The notes beneath the pieces were generated by a model. That model had not been told where the DNA came from. It saw nothing but the letters and a program-made list of their open reading frames with translations, and made no database searches. This document shows, piece by piece, positions 10,410 to 24,291 of a DNA stretch of 64,000 bases. Position numbers and translations under genes: made by a program. The DNA comes from Inia geoffrensis (taxonomy: Eukaryota; Chordata; Mammalia; Artiodactyla; Iniidae), in the NCBI GenBank assembly GCA_036417435.1, contig CM070910.1, positions 78,972,784 through 79,036,783 on the forward strand, read 5' to 3'. Positions within the stretch are counted from its first letter, which is position 1. Each line of letters begins with the position of its first letter.

Positions 10410-12144
10410 AATCATCGTAACTAAATCCACTCATTATGCTGCTACTGGTCTGTGGCCATTGATTTCATTGTTGAGTGATATTCCATTGTAGGGATGTACC
10501 ACAACTTCTATATCCAGTTTTCTCTTTCTGAGGTATTGAAGTTGTACCATAGTCAAGGTTCCCGTACACAGAGCAGCCCCAAACTTTGGTGTGGCTCTGT
10601 CTTTTTCATTTAAATTTTCCGAATCTATAGCACCATAAGTGGAAGTGCCCTAGGCTCTCTAGCTTGGTTTTTTCTTTGTTCCAGGAAACACAATCCACTT
10701 CTCCAGAGTGGCTGTTGGCAATTTACATCCCGCCCATCAGCATAACAAGGCTGCCGGTTCTCCATGGCCTGTCCTGCCTCTCTGGATTTTACATTTTTTT
10801 CCGAGGGCCCTTTTGGTCGGTCGGAAGTGAGACTTCCTTGTAGTGCGGATTTCCATTGCAGGCTTGCTTGGTTGGCCAAAAAGGGCGTATGCGTTTTTTC
10901 CTGAATATATTCAGGAAAAAACGCATACGCCCTTTTTGGCCAAGTGCATCACTGTCGAACTGCTGCCTCTTTTCCTACGATTTCAGAGCAATTTTTATCT
11001 ACCACCTGGTATCTGTTTTCTGAAATTCTGTGTCGTGTTCAAGTCCTCTTCACAGTCTTCCTTCAATAAATTTTTAGATGATAGGGGTCATTTGGAACTC
11101 CGCAGGATTGTGAGTTACAGTGCCAAAAATCTCCTTTTCTCAACTCGCTTTCTTGTGAGCTGACTGCAAACCCGAATAAATGCTTCAGGCCCTAATCTCG
11201 TTCCGGCATGGCACGCTGAGCCTTTGGTGAATTCTTCTTCCTGTAGGGAAATCATCGTTCAGTGTGCCCGTCCAAACAAATCGAGTTAGCCGCTCATTGG
11301 TTCTCCTTATTCCTGCTCATCTTCCACAGAAATTGCAAACTGTGCCAAACAAGAGGTCAAAGGCACTGACTCTCCAAGTGGGGAGCATGTTAATATCGCA
11401 TCTGGAAAGGCGAACTCGAGTACCGGGGTGGAAAATGGCGATGAATTTTAGAAATTTTGCCTGATCACTTCGTGGACCATATTCTGGGTTTTCCATGCAT
11501 ATTTTAGCTGAAGGATAAATCCCTTAAACGTGGAGATTTGGGACCCGTGGATTGGGAATCATGCACCATTACCTCAAAGGGTCTGCATTCCCTCACCAAT
11601 AGTATCAGCCCCAAGTGTCCAGCCTTATGTCTCCCCCAGCTGTGGATGTAGAGGTGGTAAATCCAAGATTTCTCGCAAGACCTCAAGGACTTATTTAAGA
11701 ATTTCTCTCTATTTCACAGTCCTTGTGCTTTCTTTTTCAAATTTATTTTTATAAGGGGATTTAGATTATTTACACTGCTGTGTGTATGCTGCTGTACACA
11801 AGTGGTTTTCTTATGGAGACCTATAAATGTATGGGTTTTAAGTTTCTTCACAGTCAGGTATATTCCTAGGTTTTGAATACGGGGTGTTGAGTCGATTTGG
11901 TTGAGCGAGGTTTAGGTCTTGTCTAATATATATTTGGCTTATGGAATGGTATCCGTCCTAATGTCCATCTCTGGTTTTATGCAGCCTCCCCACTCTCCTT
12001 TGACCTTAAGCAAGCATAAATTTCTTTTGTAAATGTGAGACTCTGTTGTGTTTTCAAATGCAGTTCATGCGTAGTCGTGTTTCCATTCCCGGTATTAGTG
12101 ATATCTTATGATGTTTCTTTTTCTGTGTGACTTATTTCACTTAG
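10410..12144 (+). repeat. Satellite unit 7, type A
   Basis: 1,735 bp. Palindrome 10872-10943 is perfect. Private changes include TTCCGAGGGCCC near 10799, CACCTGGTATCTG near 11003 and GCGAGGTTTAGG near 11905. Confidence 0.97.
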
Positions 12145-13878
12145 AATCATCGTAACTAAATCCACTCATTATGCTGCTACTGGTCTGTGGCCATTGATTT
12201 CATTGTTGAATGATATTCCATTGTAGGGATGTACCACAACTTCTATATCCAGTTTTCTCTTTCTGAGCTATTGAAGTTGTACCATAGTCAAGGTTCCCGT
12301 ACACAGAGCAGCCCCAAACTTTGGTGTGGCTCTGTCTTTTTCATTTAAATTTTCCGAATCTATAGCACCATAAGTGGAAGTGCCCTAGGCTCTCTAGCTT
12401 GGTTTTTTCTTTGTTCCAGGAAACACCATCCACTTCTCCAGAGTGGCTGTTGGCAATTTACATCCCGCCCATCAGCATAACAAGGCTGCCGGTTCTCCAT
12501 GGCCTGTCCTGCCTCTCTGGATTTTACATTTTTTTCGGAGGGCCCTTTTGATCGGTTGGAAGTGAGACTTCCTTGTAGTGCGGATTTCCATTGCAGGCTT
12601 GCTTGGTTGGCCAAAAAGGGCGTATGCGTTTTTTCCTGAATATATTCAGGAAAAAACGCATACGCCCTTTTTGGCCAAGTGCATCACTGTCGAACTGCTG
12701 CCTCTTTTCCTACGATTTCAGAGCAATTCTTATCTACCACCTGATATCTGTTTTCTGCAATTCTGTGTCGTGTTCAAGTCCTCTTCACAGTCTTCCTTCA
12801 ATAAATTTTTGGATGATAGGGGTCATTTGGAACTCCGCAGGATTGTGAGTTACAGTGCCAAAAATCTCCTTTTCTCAACTCGCTTTCTTGTGAGCTGACC
12901 GCAAACCCGAATAATTGCTTCAGGCCCTAATCTCGTGCCGGCATGGCACGCTGAGCCTTTGGTGAATTCTTCTTCCTGTAGGGAAATCATCGTTCAATGT
13001 GCCCGTCTAAACACATCGAGTTAGCCGCTCATTGGTTCTCCTTATTCCTGCTCATCTTCCACAGAAATTGCAAACTGTGCCAAACAAGAGGTCAAAGGCA
13101 CTGACTCTCCAAGTGGGGAGAATGTTAATATCGCATCTGGAAAGGCAAACTCGAGTACCAGGGGGAGAATGGCGATGAATTTTAGAAATTTTGCCTGATC
13201 ACTTCGTGGACCATATTCTGGGTTTTCCATGCATATTTTAGCTGAAGGATAAATCCCTTAAACGTTGAGATTTGGGACCCGTGGAATGGGAATCATGCAC
13301 CATTAGCTCAGAGGGTCTGCATTCCCTCACCAATAGTATCAGCCCCAAGTGTCCAGCCTTATGTCTCCCCCAGCTGTGGATGTAGAGGTGGTAAATCCAA
13401 GATTTCTCGCAAGACCTCAAGGACTTATTTAAGAATTTCTCTCTATTTCACAGTCCTTGTGCTTTCTTTTTCAAATTTATTTTTATAAGGGGATTTAGAT
13501 TATTTACACTGCTGTGTGTATGCTGCTGTACACAAGTGATTTTCTTATGGAGACCTATAAATGTATGGGTTTTAAGTTTCTTCACAGTCAGGTATATTCC
13601 TAGGTTTTGAATACGGGGTGTTGAGTCGATTTGGTTGAGCGAGGAGTAGGTCTTGTCTAATATATATTTGGCTTATGGAATGGTATCTGTCCTAATGTCC
13701 ATCTCTGGTTTTATGCAGCCTCCCCACTCTCCTTTGACCTTAAGCAAGCATAAATTTCTTTTGTAAATGTGAGACTCTGTTGTGTTTTCAAATGCAGTTC
13801 ATGCGTAGTCGTGTTTCCATTCCCGGTATTAGTGATATCTTATGATGTTTCTTTTTCTGTGTGACTTATTTCACTTAG
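12145..13878 (+). repeat. Satellite unit 8, B-like unit inside the A block
   Basis: 1,734 bp. Palindrome 12607-12678 is perfect. It has B marks GATCGGTTGG, GTCTAAACACATCGAG, AATGGGAATCATGC and AGCTCAGAGGG, plus CTCGTGCCGGCATGG. The last and GATCGGTTGG recur in unit 12, four units downstream (6,939 bp). Its G run reads CCAGGGGGAGAATGG, private to this unit. The end returns to A (TTCAAATGCAG). Confidence 0.97.
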
Positions 13879-15612
13879 AATCATCGTAACTAAATCCACT
13901 CATTATGCTGCTACTGGTCTGTGGCCATTGATTTCATTGTTGAGTGATATTCCATTGTAGGGATGTACCACAACTTCTATATCCAGTTTTCTCTTTCTGG
14001 GCTATTGAACTTGAACCATAGTCAAGGTTCCCGTACACAGAGCAGCCCCAAACTTTGGTGTGGCTCTGTCTTTTTCATTTAAATTTTCCGAATCTATAGC
14101 ACCATAAGTGGAAGTGCCCTAGGCTCTCTAGCTTGGTTTTTTCTTTGTTCCAGGAAACACCGTCCACTTCTCCAGAGTGGCTGTTGGCAATTTACATCCC
14201 GCCCATCAGCATAACAAGGCTGCCTGTTCTCCATGGCCTATCCTGCCTCTCTGGATTTTACATTTTTTTCGCAGGGCCATTTTGATCGGTGGGAAGTGAG
14301 ACTTCCTTGTAGTGCGGATTTCCATTGCAGGCTTGCTTCGTTGGCCAAAAAGGGCGTATGCGTTTTTTCCGGAATATATTCAGGAAAAAACGCATACGCC
14401 ATTTTTGGCCAAGTGCATCACTGTCGAACTGCTGCCTCTTTTCCTACGATTTCAGAGCAATTTTTATCTACCACCTGATATCTGTTTTCTGCAATTCTGT
14501 GTCGTGTTCAAGTCCTCTTCACAGTCTTCCTTCAATAAATTTTTGGATGATAGGGGTCATTTGGAACTCCGCAGGATTGTGAGTTACAGTGCCAAAAATC
14601 TCCTTTTCTCAACTCGCTTTCTTGTGAGCTGACTGCAAACCCGAATAATTGCTTCAGGCCCTAATCTCGTTCCGGCATGGCACGCTGAGCCTTTGGTGAA
14701 TTCTTCTTCCTGTAAGGAAATCATCGTTCAGTGTGCCCGTCCAAACAAATCGAGTTAGCCGCTCATTGGTTCTCCTTATTCCTGCTCATCTTCCACAGAA
14801 ATTGCAAACTGTGCCAAACAAGAGGTCAAAGGCACTGACTCTCCAAGTGGGGAGAATGTTAATATCGCATCTGGAAAGGCGAACTCGAGTACCGGGGTGG
14901 AAAATGGCGATGAATTTTAGAAATTTTGCCTGATCACTTCGTGGACCATATTCTGGGTTTTCCATGCATATTTTAGCTGAAGGATAAATCCCTTAAACGT
15001 GGAGATTTGGGACCCGTGGATTGGGAATCATGCACCATTACCTCAAATGGTCTGCATTCCCTCACCAATAGTATCAGCCCCAAGTGTCCAGCCTTATGTC
15101 TCCCCCAGCTGTGGATGTAGAGGTGGTAAATCCAAGATTTCTCGCAAGACCTCAAGGACTTATTTAAGAATTTCTCTCTATTTCACAGTCCTTGTGCTTT
15201 CTTTTTCAAATTTATTTTTATAAGGGGATTTAGATTATTTACACTGCTGTGTGTATGCTGCTGTACACAAGTGATTTTCTTATGGAGACCTATAAATGTA
15301 TGGGTTTTAAGTTTCTTCACAGTCAGGTATATTCCTAGGTTTTGAATACGGGGTGTTGAGTCGATTTGGTTGAGCGAGGAGTAGGTCTTGTCTAATATAT
15401 ATTTGGCTTATGGAATGGTATCTGTCCTAATGTCCATCTCTGGTTTTATGCAGCCTCCCACTCTCCTTTGACCTTAAGCAAGCATAAATTTCTTTTGTAA
15501 ATGTGAGAGTCTGTTGTGTTTTCAAATGCAGTTCATGCGTAGTCGTGTTTTCATTCCCGGTATTAGTGATATCTTATGATGTTTCTTTTTCTGTGTGACT
15601 TATTTCACTTAG
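13879..15612 (+). repeat. Satellite unit 9, A/B mosaic
   Basis: 1,734 bp; one C is missing in GCCTCCCACTC near 15459. Palindrome 14341-14412 has two breaks (14371, 14401). It shares CGCAGGGCCATTTTGATCGG and GCTTCGTTGGCC with unit 10. The left half is B-like, the right half type A. Confidence 0.97.
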
Positions 15613-17347
15613 AATCATCGTAACTAAATCCACTCATTATGCTGCTACTGGTCTGTGGCCATTGATTTCATTGTTGAGTGATATTCCATTGTAGGGATGT
15701 ACCACAACTTCTATATCCAGTTTTCTCTTTCTGAGCTATTGAAGTTGTACCATAGTCAAGGTTCCCGAACACAGAGCAGCCCCAAACTTTGGTGTGGCTC
15801 TGTCTTTTTCATTTAAATTTTCCGAATCTATAGCACCATAAGTGGAAGTGCCCTAGGCTCTCTAGCTTGGTTTTTTCTTTGTTCCAGGAAACACAATCCA
15901 CTTCTCCAGAGTGGCTGTTGGCAATTTACATCCCGCCCATCAGCATAACAAGGCTGCCGGTTCTCCATGGCCTGTCCTGCCTCTCTGGATTTTACATTTT
16001 TTTCGCAGGGCCATTTTGATCGGTGGGAAGTGAGACTTCCTTGTAGTGCGGATTTCCATTGCAGGCTTGCTTCGTTGGCCAAAAAGGGCGTATGCGTTTT
16101 TTCCTGAATATATTCAGGAAAAAACGCATACGCCCTTTTTGGCCAAGTGCATCACTGTCGAACTGCTGCCTCTTTTCCTACGATTTCAGAGCAATTTTTA
16201 TCTACCACCTGATATCTGTTTTCTGCAATTCTGTGTCGTGTTCAAGTCCTCTTCACAGTCTTCCTTCAATAAATTTTTGGATGATAGGGGTCATTTGGAA
16301 CTCCGCAGGATTGTGAGTTACAGTGCCAAAAATCTCCTTTTCTCAACTCGCTTTCTTGTGAGCTGACTGCAAACCCGAATAATTGCTTCAGGCCCTAATC
16401 TCGTTCCGGCATGGCATGCTGAGCCTTTGGTGAATTCTTCTTCCTGTAGGGAAATCATCGTTCAGTTTGCCCGTCCAAACAAATCGAGTTAGCCCCTCAT
16501 TGGTTCTCCTTATTCCTGCTCATCTTCCACAGAAATTGCAAACTGTGCCAAACAAGAGGTCAAAGGCACTGACTCTCCAAGTGGGGAGAATGTTAATATC
16601 GCATCTGGAAAGGCGAACTCGAGTACCGGGGTGGAAAATGGCGATGAATTTTAGAAATTTTGCCTGATCACTTCGTGGACCATATTCTGGGTTTTCCATG
16701 CATATTTTAGCTGAAGGATAAATCCCTTAAACGTGGAGATTTGGGACCCGTGGATTGGGAATCATGCACCATTACCTCAAAGGGTCTGCATTCCCTCACC
16801 AATAGTATCAGCCCCAAGTGTCCAGCCTTATCTCTCCCCCAGCTGTGGATGTAGAGGTGGTAAATCCAAGATTTCTCGCAAGACCTCAAGGACTTATTTA
16901 AGAATTTCTCTCTATTTCACAGTCCTTGTGCTTTCTTTTTCAAATTTATTTTTATAAGGGGATTTAGATTATTTACACTGCTGTGTGTATGCTGCTGTAC
17001 ACAAGTGATTTTCTTATGGAGACCTATAAATGTATGGGTTTTAAGTTTCTTCACAGTCAGGTATATTCCTAGGTTTTGAATACGGGGTGTTGAGTCGATT
17101 TGGTTGAGCGAGGAGTAGGTCTTGTCTAATATATATTTGGCTTATGGAATGGTATCTGTCCTAATGTCCATCCCTGGTTTTATGCAGCCTTCCCACTCTC
17201 CTTTGACCTTAAGCAAGCATAAATTTCTTTTGTAAATGTGAGACTCTGTTGTGTTTTGAAATGCAGTTTATGCGTAGTCGTGTTTCCATTCCCGGTATTA
17301 GTGATATCTTATGATGTTTCTTTTTCTGTGTGACTTATTTCACTTAG
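15613..17347 (+). repeat. Satellite unit 10, A/B mosaic
   Basis: 1,735 bp. Palindrome 16075-16146 is perfect. It shares the pre-palindrome variants of unit 9. Type A to about 17200, then TTTTGAAATGCAG near 17256 opens the B block. Confidence 0.97.
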
Positions 17348-19083
17348 AATCATCGTAACTAAATCCACTCATTATGCTGCTGCTGGTCTGTGGCCAATGA
17401 TTTCATTGTTGAGTGATATTCCATTGTAGCGATGTACCACAACTTCTATATCAATTTTTCTCTTTCTGGGCTACTGAAGTTGAACCATAGTCAAGGTTCC
17501 CGTACACAGAGCAGCCCCAAACTTTGGTGTGGCTCTGTCTTTTTCATTTAAATTTTCCGAATCTATAGCACCATAAGTGAAAGTGCCCTAGGCTCTCTAG
17601 CTTGGTTTTTCCTTTGTTCCAGGAAACACCATCCACTTCTCCAGAGTGGCTGTTGGCAATTTACATCCCGCCCATCAGCATAACAAGGCTGCCGGTTCTC
17701 CATGGCCTGTCCTGCCTCCCTGGATTTTACATTTTTTTCGGAGGACCCTTTTGATCAGTGGGAAGTGAGACTTCCTTGTAGTGCGGATTTCCATTGCAGG
17801 CTTGCTTGGTTGGCCAAAAAGGGCGTATGCGTTTTTTCCTGAATATATTCAGGAAAAAACGCATACGCCCTTTTTGGCCAAGTGCATCACTGTCGAACTG
17901 CTGCCTCTTTTCCTACGATTTCAGAGCAATTCTTATCTACCGCCTGATATCTGTTTTCTGCAATTCTGTGTCGTGTTCAAGTCCTCTTCACAGTCTTCCT
18001 TCAATAAATTTTTGGATGATAGGGGTCATTTGGAAATCCGCAGGATTGTGAGTTACAGTGCCAAAAATGTCCTTTTGTCAACTCGCTTTTTTGTGAGCTG
18101 ACCACAAACCCGAAAAATTGCTTCAGGCCCTAATCTCGTTCCGGCATGGCACGCTGAGCCTTTGGTGAATTCTTCTTCCTGTAGGGAAATCATCGTTCAA
18201 TGTGCCCATCTAAACACATCGAGTTAGCCGCTCATTGGTTCTCCTTATTCCTGCTCATCTTCCACAGAAATTGCAAACTGTGCCAAACAAGAGGTCAAAG
18301 GCACTGACTCTCCAAGTGGGGAGAATGTTAATATCGCATCTGGAAAGGCGAACTCGAGTACCAGGGGGGGAAAATGGCGATGAATTTTAGAAATTTTGCC
18401 TGATCACTTCGTGGACCATATTCTGGGTTTTCCATGCATATTTTAGCTGAAGGATAAATCCCTTAAACGTGGAGATTTGGGACCCGTGGAATGGGAATCA
18501 TGCACCATTAGCTCAGAGGGTCTGCATTCCCTCACCAATAGTATCAGCCCCAAGTGTCCAGCCTTATCTCTCCCCCAGCTGTGGATGTAGAGGTGGTAAA
18601 TCCAAGATTTCTCGCAAGACCTCAAGGACTTATTTAAGAATTTCTCTCTATTTCACAGTCCTTGTGCTTTCTTTTTCAAATTTATTTTTATAAGGGGATT
18701 TAGATTATTTACACTGCTGTGTGTATGCTGCTGTACACAAGGGATTTTCTTATGGAGACCTATAAATGTATGGGTTTTAAGTCTCTTCACAGTCAGGTAT
18801 ATTCCTAGGTTTTGAATACGGGGTGTTGAGTCGATTTGGTTGAGCGAGGAGTAGGTCTTGTCTAATATATATTTGGCTTATGGAATGGTATCTGTCCTAA
18901 TGTCCATCTCTGGTTTTATGCAGCCTCCCCACTCTCCTTTGACCTTAAGCAAGCATAAATTTCTTTTGTAAATGTGAGACTCTGTTGTGTTTTGAAATGC
19001 AGTTTATGCGTAGTCGTGTTTCCATTCCCGGTATTAGTGATATCTTATGATGTTTCTTTTTCTGTGTGACTTATTTCACTTAG
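17348..19083 (+). repeat. Satellite unit 11, type B
   Basis: 1,736 bp. Palindrome 17810-17881 is perfect. TGCTGCTGCTGG and TGTAGCGATGTACC are shared only with unit 12. The G run reads ACCAGGGGGGG, the standard B form, one base longer than the A form. Confidence 0.97.
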
Positions 19084-20819
19084 AATCATCGTAACTAAAT
19101 CCACTCATTATGCTGCTGCTGGTCTGTGGCCATTGATTTCATTGTTGAGTGATATTCCATTGTAGCGATGTACCACAACTTCTATATCAATTTTTCTCTT
19201 TCTGGGCTACTGAAGTTGTACCATAGTCAAGGTTCCCGTACACAGAGCAGCCCCAAACTTTGGTGTGGCTCTGTCTTTTTCATTTAAATTTTCCGAATCT
19301 ATAGCACCATAAGTGGAAGTGCCCTAGGCTCTCTAGCTTGGTTTTTCCTTTGTTCCAGGAAACACCATCCACTTCTCCAGAGTGGCTGTTGGCAATTTAC
19401 ATCCCGCCCATCAGCATAACAAGGCTGCCGGTTCTCCATGGCCTGTCCTGCCTCTCTGGATTTTACATTTTTTTCGGAGGGCCCTTTTGATCGGTTGGAA
19501 GTGAGACTTCCTTGTAGTGCGGATTTCCATTGCAGGCTTGCTTGGTTGGCCAAAAAGGGCGTATGCGTTTTTTCCTGAATATATTCAGGAAAAAACGCAT
19601 ACGCCCTTTTTGGCCAAGTGCATCACTGTCGAACTGCTGCCTCTTTTCCTACGATTTCAGAGCAATTCTTATCTATCACCTGATATCTGTTTTCTGCAAT
19701 TCTGTGTCGTGTTCAAGTCCTCTTCACAGTCTTCCTTCAATAAATTTTTGGATGATAGGGGTCATTTGGAACTCCGCAGGATTGTGAGTTACAGTGCCAA
19801 AAATCTCCTTTTCTCAACTCGCTTTCTTGTGAGCTGACCGCAAACCCGAATAATTGCTTCAGGCCCTAATCTCGTGCCGGCATGGCACGCTGAGCCTTTG
19901 GTGAATTCTTCTTCCTGTAGGGAAATCATCGTTCAATGTGCCCGTCTAAACACATCGAGTTAGCCGCTCATTGGTTCTCCTTATTCCTGCTCATCTTCCA
20001 CAGAAATTGCAAACTGTGCCAAACAAGAGGTCAAAGACACTGACTCTCCAAGTGGGGAGAATGTTAATATCGCATCTGGAAAGGCGAACTCGAGTACCAG
20101 GGGGGGAAAATGGCGATGAATTTTAGAAATTTTGCCTGATCACTTCGTGGACCATATTCTGGGTTTTCCATGCATATTTTAGCTGAAGGATAAATCCCTT
20201 AAACGTTGAGATTTGGGACCCGTGGAATGGGAATCATGCACCATTAGCTCAGAGGGTCTGCATTCCCTCACCAATAGTATCAGCCCCAAGTGTCCAGCCT
20301 TATCTCTCCCCCAGCTGTGGATGTAGAGGTGGTAAATCCAAGATTTCTCGCAAGACCTCAAGGACTTATTTAAGAATTTCTCTCTATTTCACAGTCCTTG
20401 TGCTTTCTTTTTCAAATTTATTTTTATAAGGGGATTTAGATTATTTACACTGCTGTGTGTATGCTGCTGTACACAAGTGATTTTCTTATGGAGACCTATA
20501 AATGTATGGGTTTTAAGTTTCTTCACAGTCAGGTATATTCCTAGGTTTTGAATACGGGGTGTTGAGTCGATTTGGTTGAGCGAGGAGTAGGTCTTGTCTA
20601 ATATATATTTGGCTTATGGAATGGTATCTGTCCTAATGTCCATCTCTTGTTTTAAGCAGCCTCCCCACTCTCCTTTGACCTTAAGCAAGCATAAATTTCT
20701 TTTGTAAATGTGAGACTCTGTTGTGTTTTGAAATGCAGTTCATGCGTAGTCGTGTTTCCATTCCCGGTATTAGTGATATCTTATGATGTTTCTTTTTCTG
20801 TGTGACTTATTTCACTTAG
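19084..20819 (+). repeat. Satellite unit 12, type B
   Basis: 1,736 bp. Palindrome 19546-19617 is perfect. Its middle matches unit 8 (GATCGGTTGG, CTCGTGCCGGCATGG, AACGTTGAGATTTGG) and its left end matches unit 11. Confidence 0.97.
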
Positions 20820-22555
20820 AATCATCGTAACTAAATCCACTCATTATGCTGCTACTGGTCTGTGGCCATTGATTTCATTGTTGAGTGATATTCCATTGTA
20901 GGGATGTACCACAACTTCTATATCCATTTTTCTCTTTCTTGGCTATTGAAGTTGTACCATAGTCAAGGTTCCCGTACACAGAGCAGCCCCAAACTTTGGT
21001 GTGGCTCTGTCTTTTTCATTTAAATTTTCCGAATCTATAGCACCATAAGTGGAAGTGCCCTAGGCTCTCTAGCTTGGTTTTTTCTTTGTTCCAGGAAACA
21101 GCATCCACTTCTCCAGAGTGGCTGTTGGCAATTTACATCCCGCCCATCAGCATAACAAGGCTGCCGGTTCTCCATGGCCTGTCCTGCCTCTCTGCATTTT
21201 ACATTTTCTTCAGAGGGCCCTTTTGATCGGTGGGAAGTGAGACTTCCTTGTAGTGCGGATTTCCATTGCAGGCTTGCTTGGTTGGCCAAAAAGGGCGTAT
21301 GCGTTTTGTGCTGAATATATTCAGGAAAAAACGCATACGCCCTTTTTGGCCAAGTGCATCACTGTCGAAATGTTGCCTCTTTTCCTACGATTTCAGAGCA
21401 ATTTTTATCTACCACCTGATATCTGTTTTCTGCAATTTTGTGTCGTGTTCAAGTCCTCTTCACAGTCTTCCTTCAATAAATTTTTGGATGATAGGGGTCA
21501 TTTGGAACTCCGCAGGATTATGAGTTACAGTGCCAAAACTCTCCTTTTGTCAACTCGCTTTTTTGTAAGCTGACCACAAACCCGAATAATTGCTTCAGGC
21601 CCTAATCTCGTTCCGGCATGGCACGCTGAGCCTTTGGTGAATTCTTCTTCCTGTAGGGAAATCATCGTTCAATGTGCCCGTCTAAACACATCGAGTTAGC
21701 CGCTCATTGGTTCTCCTTATTCCTGCTCATCTTCCACAGAAATTGCAAACTGTGCCAAACAAGAGGTCAAAGGCACTGACTCTCCAAGTGGGGAGAATGT
21801 TAATATCGCATCTGGAAAGGCGAACTCGAGTACCAGGGGGGGAAAATGGCGATGAATTTTAGAAATTTTGCCTGATCACTTCGTGGACCATATTCTGGGT
21901 TTTCCATGCATATTTTAGCTGAAGGATAAATCCCTTAAACGTGGAGATTTGGGACCCGTGGAATTTGAATCATGCACCATTACCTCAGAGGGTCTGCATT
22001 CCCTCACCAATAGTATCAGCCCCAAGTGTCCAGCCTTATATCTCCCCCAGCTGTGGATGTAGAGGTGGTAAATCCAAGATTTCTCGCAAGACCTCAAGGA
22101 CTTATTTAAGAATTTCTCTCTATTTCACAGTCCTTTTGCTTTCTTTTTCAAATTTATTTTTATAAGGGGTTTTAGCTTATTTACACTGCTGTGTGTATGC
22201 TGCTGTACACAAGTGATTTTCTTATGGAGACCTATAAATGTATGGGTTTTAAGTTTCTTCACAGTCAGGTTTATTCCTAGGTTTTGAATACGGGGTGTTG
22301 AGTCGATTTGGTTGAGCAAGGAGTAGGTCTTGTCTAATATATATTTGTCTTATGGAATGGTATCTGTCCTAATGTCCATCTCTGGTTTTATGCAGCCTCC
22401 CGACTCTCCTTTGACCTTAAGCAAGCATAAATTTCTTTGGTAAATGTGAGACTCTGTTGTGTTTTGAAATGCACTTCATACGTAGTCGTGTTTCCATTCC
22501 CGGTATTAGTGATATCTTATGATGTTTCTTTTTCTGTGTGACTTATTTCACTTAG
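20820..22555 (+). repeat. Satellite unit 13, type B, trimer position 1
   Basis: 1,736 bp. Palindrome 21282-21353 has two breaks in one arm (21308, 21310). From about 21960 on it matches unit 16: GGAATTTGAATCATG, GGGTTTTAGCTTATTT, GAGCAAGGAGTAG, CCTCCCGACTC, TTTGGTAAATG, GCACTTCATACG. Confidence 0.97.
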
Positions 22556-24291
22556 AATCATCGTAACTAAATCCACTCATTATGCTGCTACTGGTCTGTG
22601 GCCATTGATTTCATTGTTGAGTGATATTCCATTGTAGGGATATACCACAACTTCTATATCCATTTTCCTCTTTCTGGGCTATTGAAGTTGTACCATAGTC
22701 AAGGTTCCCGTACACAGAGCAGCCGCAAACTTTGGTGTGGCTATGTCTTTTTCATTTAAATTTTCCGAATCTATAGCACCATAAGTGGAAGTGCCCTAGG
22801 CTCTCTAGCTTGGTTTTTTCTTTGTTCCAGGAAACACCATCCACTTCTCCAGAGTGGCTGTTTGCAATTTACATCCCGCCCATCAGCATAACAAGGCTGC
22901 CGGTTCTCCATGGCCTGTCCTGCCTCTCTGGATTTTACATTTTTTTCGGAGGGCCCTTTTGATCAGTGGGAAGTGAGACTTCCTTGTAGTGCGGATTTCT
23001 ATTGCAGGCTTGCTTGGTTGGCCAAAAAGGGCGCATGCGTTTTTTCCTGAATATATTCAGGAAAAAACGCATACGCCCTTTTTGGCCAAGTGCATCACTG
23101 TCGAAATGCTGCCTCTTTTCCTACGATTTCAGAGCAATTTTTATCTACCAACTGATATCTGTTTTCTGAAATTCTGTGTCGTGTTCAAGTCCTCTTCACA
23201 GTCTTCCTTCAATAAATTTTTGGATGATAGTGGTCATTTGGAACTCCGCAGGATTATGATTTACAGTGCCAAAACTCTCCTTTTGTCAACTCGCTTTTTG
23301 TGAGCTGACCACAAACCCGAATAATTGCTTCAGGCCCTAAACTCGTTCCGGCATGGCACGCTGAGCCTTTGGTGAATTCTTCTTCCTGTAGGGAAATCAT
23401 CGTTCAATGTGCCCGTCTAAACACATCGAGTTAGCCGCTCATTGGTTCTCCTTATTCCTGCTCATCTTCCACAGAAATTGCAAACTGTGCCAAACAAGAG
23501 GTCAAAGGCACTGACTCTCCAAGTGGGGAGAATTTTAATATCGCATCTGGAAAGGCGAACTCGAGTACCAGGTTGGGAAAATGGCGGTGAATTTTAGAAA
23601 TTTTGCCTGATCACTTCGTGGACCATATTCTGGGTTTTCCATGCGTATTTTAGCTGAAGGATAAATCCCTTAAACGTGGAGATTTGGGACCCGTGGAATG
23701 GGAATCATGCACCATTACCTCAGAGGGTCTGCATTCCCTCACCAATAGAATCAGCCCCAAGTGTCCAGCATTATCTCTCCCCCAGCTGTGGATGTAGAGG
23801 TGGTAATTCCAAGATTTCTCGCAAGAACTCAAGGACTTATTTAAGAATTTCTCTCTACTTCACAGTCCTTGTGCTTTCTTTTTCAAATTTATTTTTATAA
23901 GGGGATTTAGATTATTTACACTGCTGTGTGTATGCTGCTGTACACAAGTGATTTTCTTATGGAGTCCTATAAATGTATGGGTTTTAAGTTTCTTCACAGT
24001 CAGGTTTATTCCTAGGTTTTGAATACGGGGTGTTGAGTCGATTTGGTTGAGCCAGGAGTAGGTCTTGTCTAATATATATTTGGCTTATGGAATGGTATCT
24101 GTCCTAATGTCCATCTCTGGTTTTATGCAGCCTCCCCACTCTCCTTTGACCTTAAGCAAGCATAAATTTAATTTTGTAAATGTGAGAATCTGTTGTGTTT
24201 TGAAATGCAGTTCATGCGTAGTCGTGTTTCCATTCCCGGTATTAGTGATATCTTATGATGTTTCTTTTCCTGTGTGACTTATTTCACTTAG
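22556..24291 (+). repeat. Satellite unit 14, type B, trimer position 2
   Basis: 1,736 bp. Palindrome 23018-23089 has one break (T to C at 23034), giving GGGCGCATGCG, shared with unit 17. Also shared with unit 17: GATGATAGTGGTC, CCAGGTTGGG, AATTCCAAGATTTC, AAATTTAATTTTG. Confidence 0.97.
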
